A stretch of 32,547 nt of DNA, from the NCBI RefSeq assembly GCF_025567095.1, contig NZ_JAOQJH010000034.1. The stretch is one strand, 5' to 3'. Under the pieces are notes generated by a model. The model searched no databases and was not told the DNA's origin. It saw only the letters and a list, made by a program, of their open reading frames with translations. Shown here piece by piece: positions 23,148 to 31,446 of this stretch (the stretch's first letter is position 1; each line of letters starts with the position of its first letter). The stretch is from Anthropogastromicrobium aceti (GTDB lineage Bacteria; Bacillota; Clostridia; Lachnospirales; Lachnospiraceae). The position numbers and the translations under genes are program-made.

Positions 23148-24290
23148 ATGAATGTTGTAATTGCAATTGACTCCTTTAAAGGAAGTCTCAGTTCATTAGA
23201 AGCCGGCGAGAGCTCTGCTAATGGCATAAAAAAGGTCTACCCTGATGCCACTACAGTGATTCGTCCACTCGCTGACGGAGGCGAGGGCACGGTTGATGCA
23301 CTTGTTGCTGGCTGCGGCGGTAAAATGACAACTGTTTCTGTCACAGGACCACTAGGCGAGACTGTTTCATGCCAATATGGTATTGTCTCCTCTACTAAAA
23401 CTGCCATAATTGAAATGGCTGTGGCTGCTGGTATTACACTTGTCCCACCGCAAAAGAGAAATCCGCTTCACACCACAACTTATGGTGTCGGTGAAATTAT
23501 TGCTGATGCAGTTAAACGCGGCTGCAGACACTTCTTGATTGGCATTGGAGGAAGCGCCACAAATGATGGCGGCATCGGTATGCTTCAGGCGCTAGGCTTT
23601 GGAATGCTTGATGAGAATGGTAATCAGGTTGAATTTGGTGCTAAAGGCCTTCGCCAGCTTAAATCAATCACAACTAGCCATGTGCTGCCAGAGCTTTCAA
23701 AATGTACATTCCGTGTTGCCTGCGATGTCACAAATCCACTTTGCGGCTCTACTGGCTGCAGTGCTGTTTTTGGACCGCAAAAGGGAGCTGACTCTGAAAT
23801 GATCAATATGATGGATCGCTGGCTAAAAGACTATGCATTACTCTCACGCAAATATTTTCCAGATGTAAATGAAAGTCTCTCCGGTGCAGGTGCTGCCGGC
23901 GGACTTGGCTTTGCTTTTTTAACATTTTTACATGCCACGCTTGAATCTGGTATTAAGATTGTTCTTGAGGAAACAAAGCTTCGTGACTATGTTCAAAATG
24001 CCGACATAGTTGTAACAGGAGAGGGCCGCCTTGATGGGCAGACTGTCATGGGAAAGGCGCCTATCGGTGTTGCAAAAATTGCAAAGGAATATGGTAAGCC
24101 TGTAATTGCATTTTCCGGCTGTGTCACAAAAGATGCCATCGCCTGCAATGAGCACGGGATTGATGCATTCTTTCCAGTACTTCGAAGCGTTTCTACACTT
24201 GATGAAGCGATGTGCCGCACAAATGCAATGCAAAATATAGAGGATACTGCCGAGCAGGTATTTCGCCTGATACGAACATTCTCCCATTAA
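23148..24290 (+). CDS. Glycerate kinase
   Basis: 380 aa, the usual length for this family. It phosphorylates D-glycerate (2- or 3-phosphate product depending on subtype). The N-terminus VVIAIDSFKGSLSSLEAG and RPLADGGEGTVDALV are diagnostic, with GIGGSATNDGG and GAGAAGGLGFAF further on. I chose the ATG at 23148, preceded by AAAGGA; the open frame reaches to 23049 without a site. Monocistronic with its own terminator at 24350-24390. It is not a fuculokinase and should not be counted as the missing step of the fucose pathway. Confidence 0.93.
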   Translation: MNVVIAIDSFKGSLSSLEAGESSANGIKKVYPDATTVIRPLADGGEGTVDALVAGCGGKMTTVSVTGPLGETVSCQYGIVSSTKTAIIEMAVAAGITLVPPQKRNPLHTTTYGVGEIIADAVKRGCRHFLIGIGGSATNDGGIGMLQALGFGMLDENGNQVEFGAKGLRQLKSITTSHVLPELSKCTFRVACDVTNPLCGSTGCSAVFGPQKGADSEMINMMDRWLKDYALLSRKYFPDVNESLSGAGAAGGLGFAFLTFLHATLESGIKIVLEETKLRDYVQNADIVVTGEGRLDGQTVMGKAPIGVAKIAKEYGKPVIAFSGCVTKDAIACNEHGIDAFFPVLRSVSTLDEAMCRTNAMQNIEDTAEQVFRLIRTFSH

Positions 24291-24349
24291 ACATATTGCT
24301 TTCAAGAATTGCTGTATGCTGCAAATTATTCTGTATCAAAAGCAAAAAG

Positions 24350-24390
24350 AAGAAGGATCTGTCGAATTGGCAAATCCTTCTTTTTTATTT
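24350..24390. terminator. Bidirectional terminator between glycerate kinase and purC
   Basis: AGAAGGAT (24351-24358) pairs with ATCCTTCT (24374-24381), followed by TTTTTATTT on the plus strand. On the minus strand TTCTTTTTG follows. Serves both convergent genes. Confidence 0.8.
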
Positions 24391-24406
24391 CATATCTTTT
24401 ATGTAT

Positions 24407-25279
24407 TTATGCTAATGGCTTTCCTGTCAGCATCTCATAAGCCTGCAGATACTTCTCAATTGTCTTATCAACAATCTCCTGCGGCAGTGTCCAATCGTTG
24501 TCCGGGTTTGCCTTTAACCAATCACGAGCAAACTGCTTGTCAAAGGATGGCTGACCATGTCCTGGCTCATAGCCATCTGCCGGCCAGAAACGTGAGCTGT
24601 CCGGTGTAAGCATCTCATCACCGATAACGATATTTCCATTCTCATCCAGACCAAACTCAAACTTGGTATCTGCAATAATGATGCCCTTGCTCAGTGCGTA
24701 GTCTGCACACTTCTTATACAGTGCGATAGTGTAATCACGAAGCTTCTGTGCATACTCCTCGCCCTTTCCTGGGAAATACTTCTCCAGATGAGCAATGCTC
24801 TGCTCATAAGAAATATTCTCATCATGATCACCGATCTCAGCCTTTGTAGATGGTGTATAAATTGGCTCAGGCAGCTTATCAGACTCCTTTAAGCCCTCTG
24901 GCAGCTCAATTCCGCATACCTTTCCAGTCTTCTGGTAGCTTGCCCAGCCACTTCCAGTGATATATCCGCGCACAATACACTCCAGAGGAAGCATCTGCAA
25001 TTTGCGGCACATCATACTGTTTCCATCAAACTTCTCCTGCTGGAAAAACTCCGGCATATCCTTTACATCCGTAGAGATCATGTGATTTGGAAGAATATCT
25101 TTTGTCATGTCAAACCAGAATCTGGACATCTGAGTAAGGACAGTTCCCTTCTTAGTTACCACGTTGTTCAGAATGACATCGAAACAGCTGATACGGTCAG
25201 TTGCTACCATGATCAGGCTGTCGCCATTATCATAGATTTCGCGTACCTTGCCTTCTTTGATTGGCTTTAACTCTCTCAT
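24407..25279 (-). CDS. purC: Phosphoribosylaminoimidazole-succinocarboxamide synthase (SAICAR synthetase)
   Basis: 290 aa. It joins CAIR with aspartate using ATP in purine synthesis. Signatures: KEGKVREIYDNGDSLIMVATDRISCFDVIL at the start, LECIVRGYITGSGWASYQKTG, and IIADTKFEFGLDENGNIVIGDEMLTPDSSRFW near the end. It is of the longer type (about 290-300 aa, as in yeast ADE1), not the 235-aa Escherichia coli type. Ribosome site AGGATGAGG before the ATG. It stands alone, outside any pur operon in the window. I see no purine riboswitch in its 5' region; a TTGACA occurs upstream but with only a poor -10. Confidence 0.95.
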   Translation of the reverse strand: MRELKPIKEGKVREIYDNGDSLIMVATDRISCFDVILNNVVTKKGTVLTQMSRFWFDMTKDILPNHMISTDVKDMPEFFQQEKFDGNSMMCRKLQMLPLECIVRGYITGSGWASYQKTGKVCGIELPEGLKESDKLPEPIYTPSTKAEIGDHDENISYEQSIAHLEKYFPGKGEEYAQKLRDYTIALYKKCADYALSKGIIIADTKFEFGLDENGNIVIGDEMLTPDSSRFWPADGYEPGHGQPSFDKQFARDWLKANPDNDWTLPQEIVDKTIEKYLQAYEMLTGKPLA

Positions 25280-25432
25280 TGTAAATACCTCATCCTTATA
25301 TAATATTGTATTATGGGCGGATTTTTTGCTTCTTTACAGATATTATTCTGGAAGCTGCTTCCGCAACACATCTACACTACCACTACTTCTGCTGTGTTGT
25401 CAATAGTTAATGTGTTTTAAACATTATATTAC

Positions 25433-25482
25433 TTGACAATGGTATGATTTCGTACTATACTTTCTAGGTACGATTTCGTACC
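25433..25482 (+). promoter_or_regulatory. MarR-MATE promoter with two palindromic operators
   Basis: TTGACA (25433-25438) and TATACT (25456-25461) are separated by 17 bp. GGTATGATTTCGTACT (25441-25456) fills the spacer, and the perfect palindrome GGTACGATTTCGTACC (25467-25482) covers the start of transcription, 26 bp further on. Arms are GGTACGA/TCGTACC around two bases. This is a textbook layout for autorepression by a MarR dimer. Confidence 0.8.
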
Positions 25483-25514
25483 TTTATTTTCAATTATTAA
25501 CGGAGGAATTTTGT

Positions 25515-25967
25515 ATGAATGTTCAATCTTCTGCTTCTCTCAAACGTCTTAACCATTTGCAGTGTGAGATGGGCGTTGTTTACCATGAAATGTCACATCT
25601 GTGTGGTTTATCTGACAGCACAATGCAAATTTTATACACGATTTGTAACTTTGACGAAGAAAGCTGTCTGCTTCATGATATCTGCCGCCTGACAGGGCTT
25701 CCTAAACAAACTATCAATTCTGCACTGAGAAAGCTTGAAAATGAAGATATCATATTTTTAGAGGCCGCAAATGCAAAAAATAAACGTGTCTTTTTAACAC
25801 AAAAAGGTAAACAGCTTTCTTCTGAGACAGCTGGAAAAATTATTGATGCTGAAAACCGTATTCTTGCTGATTGGGGTCCTGAAACTTCCGAACAATATCT
25901 TGCTTTAAATGAACGTTATTTAAAATGTCTGCAAAAAGAATTGCAGCGAATGAAAGCTGAAAAATAA
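25515..25967 (+). CDS. MarR-family transcriptional regulator
   Basis: 150 aa with a winged helix-turn-helix in the middle (about 55-110: DICRLTGLPKQTINSALRKLENEDIIFLEAANAKNKRVFLTQKG, the recognition helix followed by the wing). Helices at both ends form the dimer. MarR proteins repress drug or stress genes and leave DNA when a ligand binds. Ribosome site ACGGAGGA before the ATG. It is 24 bp upstream of a MATE efflux gene, so they form one operon, probably repressed through the two GGTACGA-type palindromes in the promoter. Confidence 0.93.
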   Translation: MNVQSSASLKRLNHLQCEMGVVYHEMSHLCGLSDSTMQILYTICNFDEESCLLHDICRLTGLPKQTINSALRKLENEDIIFLEAANAKNKRVFLTQKGKQLSSETAGKIIDAENRILADWGPETSEQYLALNERYLKCLQKELQRMKAEK

Positions 25968-25991
25968 TACGAAAGGAATAAATTTATTTTT

Positions 25992-27320
25992 ATGAAAATC
26001 CAATTATCTGATCATTTTACTTATGGAAAGCTGTTTCGTTTTACATTTCCTTCCATTATCATGATGGTCTTCACTTCGATCTATAGTGTTGTGGACGGAT
26101 TTTTTGTATCAAATTTTGCTGGAAAAACAGCGTTTGCTTCCATCAATTTAATAATGCCATTTCTCATTATTCTAGGAAGCCTTGGCTTTATGATTGGAAC
26201 AGGTGGTACAGCGCTCGTCTCCCGTATTCTTGGCGAGGGCGATGAAAAAAAAGCAAACTATTATTTTTCTATGCTGATCTGGCTGTCACTTTTGATCGGT
26301 ATTATTCTGGCTATTTTCGGTGTTGCCTTTATGCGTCCTGTTGCTACATTGTTAGGCGCTACAAAAGAGATGATTGATGACTGTGTTCTGTATGGACGCG
26401 TCGTAATCGCTTTTCTTGCTCCCTATATGCTCCAAAATGTATTTCAAAGCTTTCTTATAGCAGCCGAAAAGCCTAACCTTGGACTGGCAGCAACACTTGC
26501 TGCCGGAATTACAAATATGGTACTTGATGCAGTGCTGGTCGGTGTTCTTCGCTGGGGAGTTTTTGGAGCAGCACTCGCAACTGGCATAAGTCAGACGATT
26601 GGCGGCTTGCTTCCTTTTATCTATTTTATTCGTCCAAATAGCAGCACACTTCATCTGACAAAGGCTAAATTCAAGCTTCGCCCGATTTTATATGCTTGCG
26701 CCAATGGCTCCTCTGAGCTGATGAGCAATATCTCTGGATCAGTTGTTGGTATCGTCTATAACTTTCAGCTATTAAAATATCTTGGCGAAAATGGTATTTC
26801 CGCATATGGTGTATTAATGTATGTACAGTTTATTTTCATTGCCATCTTTATCGGTTACTCGATTGGCTGTGCTCCTGTTGTCAGCTTCCATTATGGTGCC
26901 GGAAACTACAGTGAGCTTCAAAGCCTTCTCAAAAAAAGTACTCGCATCGTCGGCTCACTCAGCATCATTTTGACTGTGCTTGCCCTCACGCTTGCTAATT
27001 TGCTTGCAAAGATGTTTGTTGGTTATGACGCAGAACTTCTTGCCATCACATCTCATGCATTTAAGCTCTTCTCCTTTAGCTTTTTGCTGGCAGGCTTTAA
27101 CATTTTTGCATCATCCTTTTTTACTGCACTCAACAACGGAGCAATCTCTGCTGCGATCTCGTTTTTACGTACATTGATCTTCCAGACATCATCCGTGTTA
27201 ATCCTTCCACTGATTCTCGGCGTGGACGGCCTCTGGGGTGCAAATGTAGCCGCTGAAATCTTTGCGTTTGTGATTTCACTTGCATTTCTTGTTGCAAATA
27301 GGAAGAAATATCATTACTAA
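25992..27320 (+). CDS. MATE family efflux transporter
   Basis: 442 aa with about 12 membrane segments in two similar halves, typical of the MATE drug/sodium or drug/proton antiporters. The opening GKLFRFTFPSIIMMVFTSIYSVVDGFFVSNFAG and the GTGGTALVSRILGEGDEKKANYYF loop are characteristic. It is the second gene of the operon with a MarR regulator, which points to ligand-inducible export of toxic compounds or metabolites. The compound cannot be predicted. It ends at a shared bidirectional terminator. Confidence 0.93.
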   Translation: MKIQLSDHFTYGKLFRFTFPSIIMMVFTSIYSVVDGFFVSNFAGKTAFASINLIMPFLIILGSLGFMIGTGGTALVSRILGEGDEKKANYYFSMLIWLSLLIGIILAIFGVAFMRPVATLLGATKEMIDDCVLYGRVVIAFLAPYMLQNVFQSFLIAAEKPNLGLAATLAAGITNMVLDAVLVGVLRWGVFGAALATGISQTIGGLLPFIYFIRPNSSTLHLTKAKFKLRPILYACANGSSELMSNISGSVVGIVYNFQLLKYLGENGISAYGVLMYVQFIFIAIFIGYSIGCAPVVSFHYGAGNYSELQSLLKKSTRIVGSLSIILTVLALTLANLLAKMFVGYDAELLAITSHAFKLFSFSFLLAGFNIFASSFFTALNNGAISAAISFLRTLIFQTSSVLILPLILGVDGLWGANVAAEIFAFVISLAFLVANRKKYHY

Positions 27321-27327
27321 TCTTTGC

Positions 27328-27391
27328 AAAAAACACTGGGGACAGGTTTATAACTCTGACGAGCCACAAAAACCTGTCCCCAATGTTTTTT
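27328..27391. terminator. Bidirectional terminator abutting the lipoprotein stop codon
   Basis: A long stem (left arm 27328-27349, right arm about 27370-27391; core GGGGACAGGTTT/AAACCTGTCCCC) has seven T after it on the plus strand and TTTTTTGC on the minus strand. The right arm touches the stop codon of the minus-strand lipoprotein gene, so that gene has essentially no 3' untranslated region. Confidence 0.85.
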
Positions 27392-28188
27392 TATTCTTCG
27401 CTTTCAGCAGTATTCTCTGCCTCACTTGTTTCCTTTACATTCTTTTCAGCAACATTTGAAGATACTTCTTCGCTGCTTCCCTTTTCGATGCTTCCTTCTT
27501 CGCTGGACTCCTCCTCGATCTGGGATGGATCATAGATATTTACACCGATTACAACTGCGCTTGTTCCATTTCCAGAGTCAAGCTTTCCAATCTGGAAGCT
27601 GTTCATTGTATAATCGCCATACTGATCAGTTTCATTGTACCAGAATGCACCAGTTGTGTGGTAAACAGTTCCTTTACCGCCGTCCTGATCGTTTTCCTGA
27701 TAATTATCTTCATCGCCAAATGCCTCACGCGCTGCAGCAACCGCCTTATCAAACAGCTCGTCTAACTGCTCTGCTGTGTAGGTATCTTCAAAGTAAACTG
27801 TCAGTGTTGTCAAACCACCATTTGGATCAAAAACAGGCTGCATACCAACGGAAATATAATTAAGAAGCTTAACAGAGTAATTGATGTCACCCATCGTCTC
27901 GCCCTCTGTAAATGCTGTCGTAGTGCCAATCGGCATTGCGATCTCTTTTTCAAGATCCTGATAGCTGCTTAACCATCCCAGATCCTTGTACTGGAAAGTA
28001 CCATCAGCTGCCTGGAAATCAGTAATCTTAAACTCCTCTAGTGTATCAGCTGCTGCCGTTGTCTTTATTTTATTTGCATTTGCATAAGAGCCATAGCCCA
28101 TTCCGCTTCCATAATAACATCCTGCTGCAGACAGCATCATCATGCTGACACCTCCTGCAAGTAATGTCTTCTTTAATAAATGTCTCAT
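27391..28188 (-). CDS. Lipoprotein of unknown function
   Basis: About 265 aa. A signal peptide with lipobox LSAAGC (cleavage before Cys) gives a membrane-anchored extracytoplasmic protein. The mature part begins with a Gly/Tyr-rich stretch, then a soluble domain of about 170 residues (DTLEEFKITDFQAADGTFQYKDLGWLSSYQDLEKEI onward), and ends with a low-complexity acidic Ser/Glu tail of about 45 residues. I recognise no catalytic motif. I take the ATG at 28186-28188 (MRHLLKK) as start because it gives a clean signal peptide. A GTG and an ATG upstream are alternatives, and no ribosome site is decisive. Convergent with the MATE gene. Confidence 0.75.
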   Translation of the reverse strand: MRHLLKKTLLAGGVSMMMLSAAGCYYGSGMGYGSYANANKIKTTAAADTLEEFKITDFQAADGTFQYKDLGWLSSYQDLEKEIAMPIGTTTAFTEGETMGDINYSVKLLNYISVGMQPVFDPNGGLTTLTVYFEDTYTAEQLDELFDKAVAAAREAFGDEDNYQENDQDGGKGTVYHTTGAFWYNETDQYGDYTMNSFQIGKLDSGNGTSAVVIGVNIYDPSQIEEESSEEGSIEKGSSEEVSSNVAEKNVKETSEAENTAESEE

Positions 28189-28307
28189 AAATAATTCCAT
28201 GCCTTTCACTCATTGACCTAATTAGCTTATCGTCTGCTGTCAATGTACATTATATCCATTATATCAAATCAGACTAAGAAATCAATAAAAAAACTTTAAA
28301 ATTACTA

Positions 28308-28336
28308 TTGACAAATCTATTGCGATCTGCTATTAT
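28308..28336 (+). promoter_or_regulatory. Promoter of tRNA-Gln
   Basis: TTGACA (28308-28313) and TATTAT (28331-28336) are separated by 17 bp and end 12 bp before the tRNA. Confidence 0.8.
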
Positions 28337-28348
28337 AATACATGTTGT

Positions 28349-28421
28349 AGCGCTATCGCCAAACGGTAAGGCACTGGACTCTGACTCCAGCATTTTCCAG
28401 GTTCGAATCCTGGTAGCGCTG
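28349..28421 (+). tRNA. tRNA-Gln (anticodon CTG)
   Basis: All arms are visible: acceptor AGCGCTA/TAGCGCT, D-arm GCC...GGC, anticodon stem CTGGA/TCCAG with loop CTCTGAC (anticodon CTG), T-arm CCAGG-TTCGAAT-CCTGG, and discriminator G at 28421. No CCA is encoded. It stands alone with its own promoter and terminator and marks the left edge of the AT-rich accessory region. Confidence 0.95.
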
Positions 28422-28430
28422 TTAAATTTA

Positions 28431-28460
28431 AGGACATCGCGTATGCGGTGTCCTTTTTTG
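28431..28460 (+). terminator. Terminator of tRNA-Gln
   Basis: AGGACATCGC pairs over ten positions with GCGGTGTCCT around GTAT, followed by TTTTTT. Confidence 0.88.
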
Positions 28461-28509
28461 TTATGAGCCAGTGGAGACACTTTAAAAGCCACCGCACCTG
28501 TCACCGTGG

Positions 28510-29004
28510 CTACCCCAACTGTTCCTTTATATAAGTAACTAGTTGTTTTTTATCATAACTATTTTTACAGCATAAAATATCTACTTGCGATTCATCTACA
28601 ACTACTACAATTTCCGCTGTAATCATTCCAGATTTCATAAGTTGACGTGTATTAATGTCCAAAGTAGATGGCTTCCATATACTTTGATCAGGCACAATCT
28701 GTATAGAAAACGATCTATTTTCAATTTTAAAAAATTCTCGAAGTACTTCTTCCAGATCATGCCTATCAATTTTAAAAATAACATCTGCTAATAATTTATC
28801 TTCAAGTAATACTAGCCAATATTTTCTACTAACTCTTTTAATTATTTCAAAAAGTTCCCCCTCCTTTTTTACATCTCCAATCTGCATAACCACCACATTA
28901 CTCTTAAATTTCTCTAGAATCTTTAATGTATTTTCTATTGAACAATCCAAGTTTCCAAGAGAAATATATATTAAATCTTTATCATTATACGCATTAATTT
29001 TCAT
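28510..29004 (-). CDS. Putative immunity protein (unknown family)
   Basis: 164 aa, soluble, AT-rich codons. I do not recognise the fold; it alternates predicted strands and helices (KDLIYISLGNLDCSIENTLKILEKF, ITAEIVVVVDESQVDILCC). Its ATG overlaps the stop of the preceding toxin-like ORF by four bases (ATGA), so the two are translationally coupled. In RHS and polymorphic toxin loci, the small gene directly after a toxin module usually encodes its immunity protein, which is the basis for the call. The tail lies about 50 bp from the tRNA-Gln terminator, in the opposite orientation. Confidence 0.5.
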   Translation of the reverse strand: MKINAYNDKDLIYISLGNLDCSIENTLKILEKFKSNVVVMQIGDVKKEGELFEIIKRVSRKYWLVLLEDKLLADVIFKIDRHDLEEVLREFFKIENRSFSIQIVPDQSIWKPSTLDINTRQLMKSGMITAEIVVVVDESQVDILCCKNSYDKKQLVTYIKEQLG

Positions 29005-29297
29005 CGTCTTACTCCTCCATATATTTCTAAAGCAATAACGCCTAGTGTAAAATGTTTTTTCGCAAATGAGCCTAGAAAGTGTGCATGAAGCATTATTTCT
29101 GAGTTAACATCGACTCGAAAAACTTTTCCAATTTTAACTAACGTTCCTCCATTTATTCTATTATACAGTTTATCTGGTGACAGTATCTTAACATTTTTAG
29201 TAACCTTTATTCCACTACTTACTTTTTTCCCTGCTTTTACACTGGCTTTAGCCGCTACTTTAAAACCGCTACTTACAACTTGTGAAGTTTCTGCCAT
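29001..29297 (-). CDS. Toxin-tip-like module, standalone (98 aa)
   Basis: The first half is a Lys/Val/Ser-rich linker (VAAKASVKAGKKVSSGIKV) like the stretch preceding toxin domains in RHS/WapA proteins. The second half, LYNRINGGTLVKIGKVFRVD and MLHAHFLGSFAKKHFTLGVI with several His, resembles a small toxin domain. It is far too short to be an RHS protein and has its own GAGGG ribosome site, so it looks like a displaced C-terminal cassette. It overlaps the next gene by four bases. Toxic activity is an inference from context; no catalytic motif is certain. Confidence 0.45.
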   Translation of the reverse strand: MAETSQVVSSGFKVAAKASVKAGKKVSSGIKVTKNVKILSPDKLYNRINGGTLVKIGKVFRVDVNSEIMLHAHFLGSFAKKHFTLGVIALEIYGGVRR

Positions 29298-29382
29298 TAT
29301 TCCCTCTTGTCATAAGACAGAGACAGTGGCTGAATTAGTGTCCCTGATGGCTATAGGACGTAGACTTTATGCTTCCTTACCC

Positions 29383-29796
29383 TTACCTCTCACCTACTCT
29401 TCGCCCTTTAGTCTTTCCATCCAGTAAATATTCTCCTTTACTGCCTCCTTCCCATTCTTCATGGTAATATGCTATTCCATTTCCAAAATATATAAACATA
29501 CACTCATAATATTGCCCAAGCAGTACTCCTTCTTTAGCAGAAACGTACTCACAGCTACTCGATGACATAACATATGCTTTGTCTGTCCCACCCATTTTTT
29601 TTATCATACTCAATACATTTTTACTATTTCGATCTTGAATTGGGATAAACAACTTTGAATCTAAATAAGTCCCATTAATAAACCTAGAAATCCCTTCATC
29701 TCGCTTTCTTGTACTTTCAAGTTCCCATTGTGTTCTCTTTTTTCTGTTTTTCATGATAAAATATGCTACCATTTCTTTCTCTATTTGAATGTCCAT
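29383..29796 (-). CDS. Unknown protein, possible immunity protein of the broken RHS toxin
   Basis: 137 aa, soluble, with a basic N-terminal third (MKNRKKRTQWELESTRKRDE) and a basic tail. No family recognised. Ribosome site AAGGAGAT lies ten bases before the ATG. It is the first gene after the tail of the broken RHS toxin (ending at 30025), the position where an immunity gene is expected. The 229 bp between them are AT-rich without a plausible gene. Confidence 0.5.
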   Translation of the reverse strand: MDIQIEKEMVAYFIMKNRKKRTQWELESTRKRDEGISRFINGTYLDSKLFIPIQDRNSKNVLSMIKKMGGTDKAYVMSSSSCEYVSAKEGVLLGQYYECMFIYFGNGIAYYHEEWEGGSKGEYLLDGKTKGRRVGER

Positions 29797-30024
29797 TACT
29801 TTTTCATCTCCTTGTCCTGAACTCTATTCTATATTCATTTTTAATTATTTTATGCCATATATCATGCCTATTCATAATATACATGACATACGGCAATCCA
29901 ACTATCTCTTTACTACCTTATCTTTTACTCGTCATTTTTATCATCATCCTTGTATTTTTTATATTTAACAAACATATTTATTATCCAAAATCTCTTTGGA
30001 AAATAAAAATGGTCATGCGAATTT

Positions 30025-30491
30025 TTATTTTGGTTGATAATGTGGTTGTTTGCTCTTTCCCCCAGCAGGATGCACTACAATTGGATCCTTGGTTTTATTT
30101 GCTCGTTCTGCGGCTTCTTTCGCAGCTTTTCTCGTTTTAAATCTTTTTCTTTTGGCAATAGGACGACTTCTTTCTTTTCCTGCAGACAATACAGTCCTGT
30201 CTCTGGATCGTAGACATATTTTCGGTAGCGAAATGGGTTCAGCGTTGCAAGGGACACGCCACTGGTATCCTGTGTGGACGTTGCCTTACCCCAGCTGTTG
30301 TACTGGTATCTTACCACTACCTGATTGCTGCTGTCAACCAGACTGGTGACATCTCCGAGGCCATTATACAGATAGAAGTAATCAGTCTTTCCATTTACTC
30401 GCAGCATGAATGGCTTTCCCTGCGTATCATATACATTATAAGAGTACCTTGCACTGCGTCCCCTTTTGGAGAGCACATCACACTGCGTCAA
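30025..30491 (-). pseudogene. RHS-repeat toxin remnant, truncated and frameshifted
   Basis: Frame one (30491 to about 30185) encodes RHS core repeats: SARYSYNVYDTQGKPFMLRV, YFYLYNGLGDVTSLVDSSNQ and the terminal LNPFRYRKYVYDPETGLYCLQ. That motif normally continues as SRYYDP; here it breaks. In another minus-strand frame the DNA then encodes GKERSRPIAKRKRFKTRKAA, KEAAERANKTKDPIVVHPAG and a GKSKQPHYQPK tail ending at 30025, which resembles the basic C-terminal tail of RHS-delivered toxins. So a deletion joined core and tail out of frame and the 5' bulk is missing (the open frame starts only at a TTG). The intact parent would be a large secreted or surface toxin. Confidence 0.75.
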
Positions 30492-30540
30492 AACTGACTT
30501 CCAGTTTTTCTGGAGTTATGATATAATCTTTAATTGACTG

Positions 30541-30630
30541 GATGATATTTTTGCAGATGTAAATTCGGTTCTTAGAGAAGCATACGAAAGTGTAATTAAA
30601 GTTCGTAGTGAGGGTGAACAATTATCTTAA
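30541..30630 (+). pseudogene. Possible 3' remnant of a lost gene
   Basis: After a stop codon, the frame GAT GAT ATT... encodes about 29 residues (DDIFADVNSVLREAYESVIK then VRSEGEQLS) with protein-like composition and ends at TAA. It has no start or ribosome site. It looks like a gene tail left by rearrangement between the RHS remnant and the next gene. The rest of 30631-30804 is AT-rich with a possible TTGTCA-N17-TATATG promoter and no gene. Confidence 0.25.
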
Positions 30631-30804
30631 CAAATACATTTTAGGATATTTTTGTCAAGTATTTTTCAATAAGTTATATGTGACTATGATACTTTTTCAA
30701 TAATTCATCCTTAAGTTGACCACAATAACGTTGGACGAGATTGTTCAAGTATTAAAAATAGTGTAGCGCTTGACACTACCACCAAAACACAGGAGGATTT
30801 TATC

Positions 30805-31418
30805 ATGAAACCTTTTTTAGGAATTGATTTAACCACAAATTCAAAAAATGAACAAACAATCGGCAATGAATTTCTTATAAAAAAACACCTGCTGAATTAA
30901 CACTAAAAATCCAAATGCAGGCAAATAAGATGGACACTACAATGCATAAATCACATATTTCTTCTGTGCTTCAGTTCTTTCAATACGGCTCTATCGCCTT
31001 CTTTTTTATAACCATTTCTGCTACATTGAGATCAGAGCTCTCTTTCGCAGAAAAATATCATAATGCCCCTTGGCTTTATTGGAGCGCTACTATTTGTGGA
31101 ATTATTGGATTTACACTTAGCATTTTAGGTAAGCGAAAGCGTAATCAATCTCTACCGTCAAGCGAGCGATTACTTATAGAATTTAGGAATAATATAAATG
31201 ATATCTACAAATTTCTTTCTATTCCTGACTATGCAGAAGAGATTGATATTCTTTCTTTTACTTATACCACGAAGAACGGTAAAGTAAAACTGGTAAAAAA
31301 CACATTACCAGTTTACCAATTTTCTAATTGCATTTTTAAGATTTATTCTGATACTAATAATCTATATTTAACATGTCTAAAAGGGACATATGCCTTTCCT
31401 TTATCTTCACAGATTTGA
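30805..31418 (+). pseudogene. Membrane protein gene split by a -1 shift at an A7 run
   Basis: The frame starts at an ATG with AGGAGGA seven bases before it and reads MKPFLGIDLTTNSKNEQTIG then NEFLIKK before a quick stop at 30898-30900. At the heptamer A-AAA-AAA (30879-30885) a -1 shift joins it to TPAELTLKIQMQANKMDTTM and on through two membrane segments (LQFFQYGSIAFFFITISATL; LYWSATICGIIGFTLSI) to 31418, about 204 aa in all. The joined protein reads naturally, so the two parts belong together. It may be a dead gene, programmed -1 frameshifting or transcript slippage. Remembered relatives of this opening (KPFLGIDLTTNKKNE-type) are longer at the C-terminus, and an IS605 end follows at once, so the 3' end is probably lost too. 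Confidence 0.6.
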
Positions 31419-31429
31419 TAAGGAAGCCC

Positions 31430-31446
31430 CGCCCCTTTAGGGGCGA
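31430..31446. repeat. Left-end hairpin of the IS605 element
   Basis: CGCCCC and GGGGCG pair around TTTA, close to the presumed boundary after TTGAT. IS200/IS605 transposases bind such subterminal hairpins. It could also terminate transcription from the gene to the left, since ATTTTG follows. Confidence 0.6.

Noticed and set aside
23148..24290. Glycerate kinase as a replacement fuculokinase
   Set aside because: All motifs are those of the glycerate kinase family, and it is far from the fuc operon with its own terminator.
25280..25432. Purine riboswitch before purC
   Set aside because: None of the conserved purine riboswitch core could be recognised in the leader on the minus strand.
29763..30140. 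125-codon hydrophobic plus-strand frame
   Set aside because: Runs antisense over the RHS toxin tail and AT-rich spacer; hydrophobicity comes from T-rich codons and no ribosome site is seen.
30762..30778. TAGCGCT near 30765 as an attachment site matching the tRNA-Gln 3' end
   Set aside because: Only about 7 bases match and they sit in a local hairpin (AGTGT/ACACT); too short for an att repeat.
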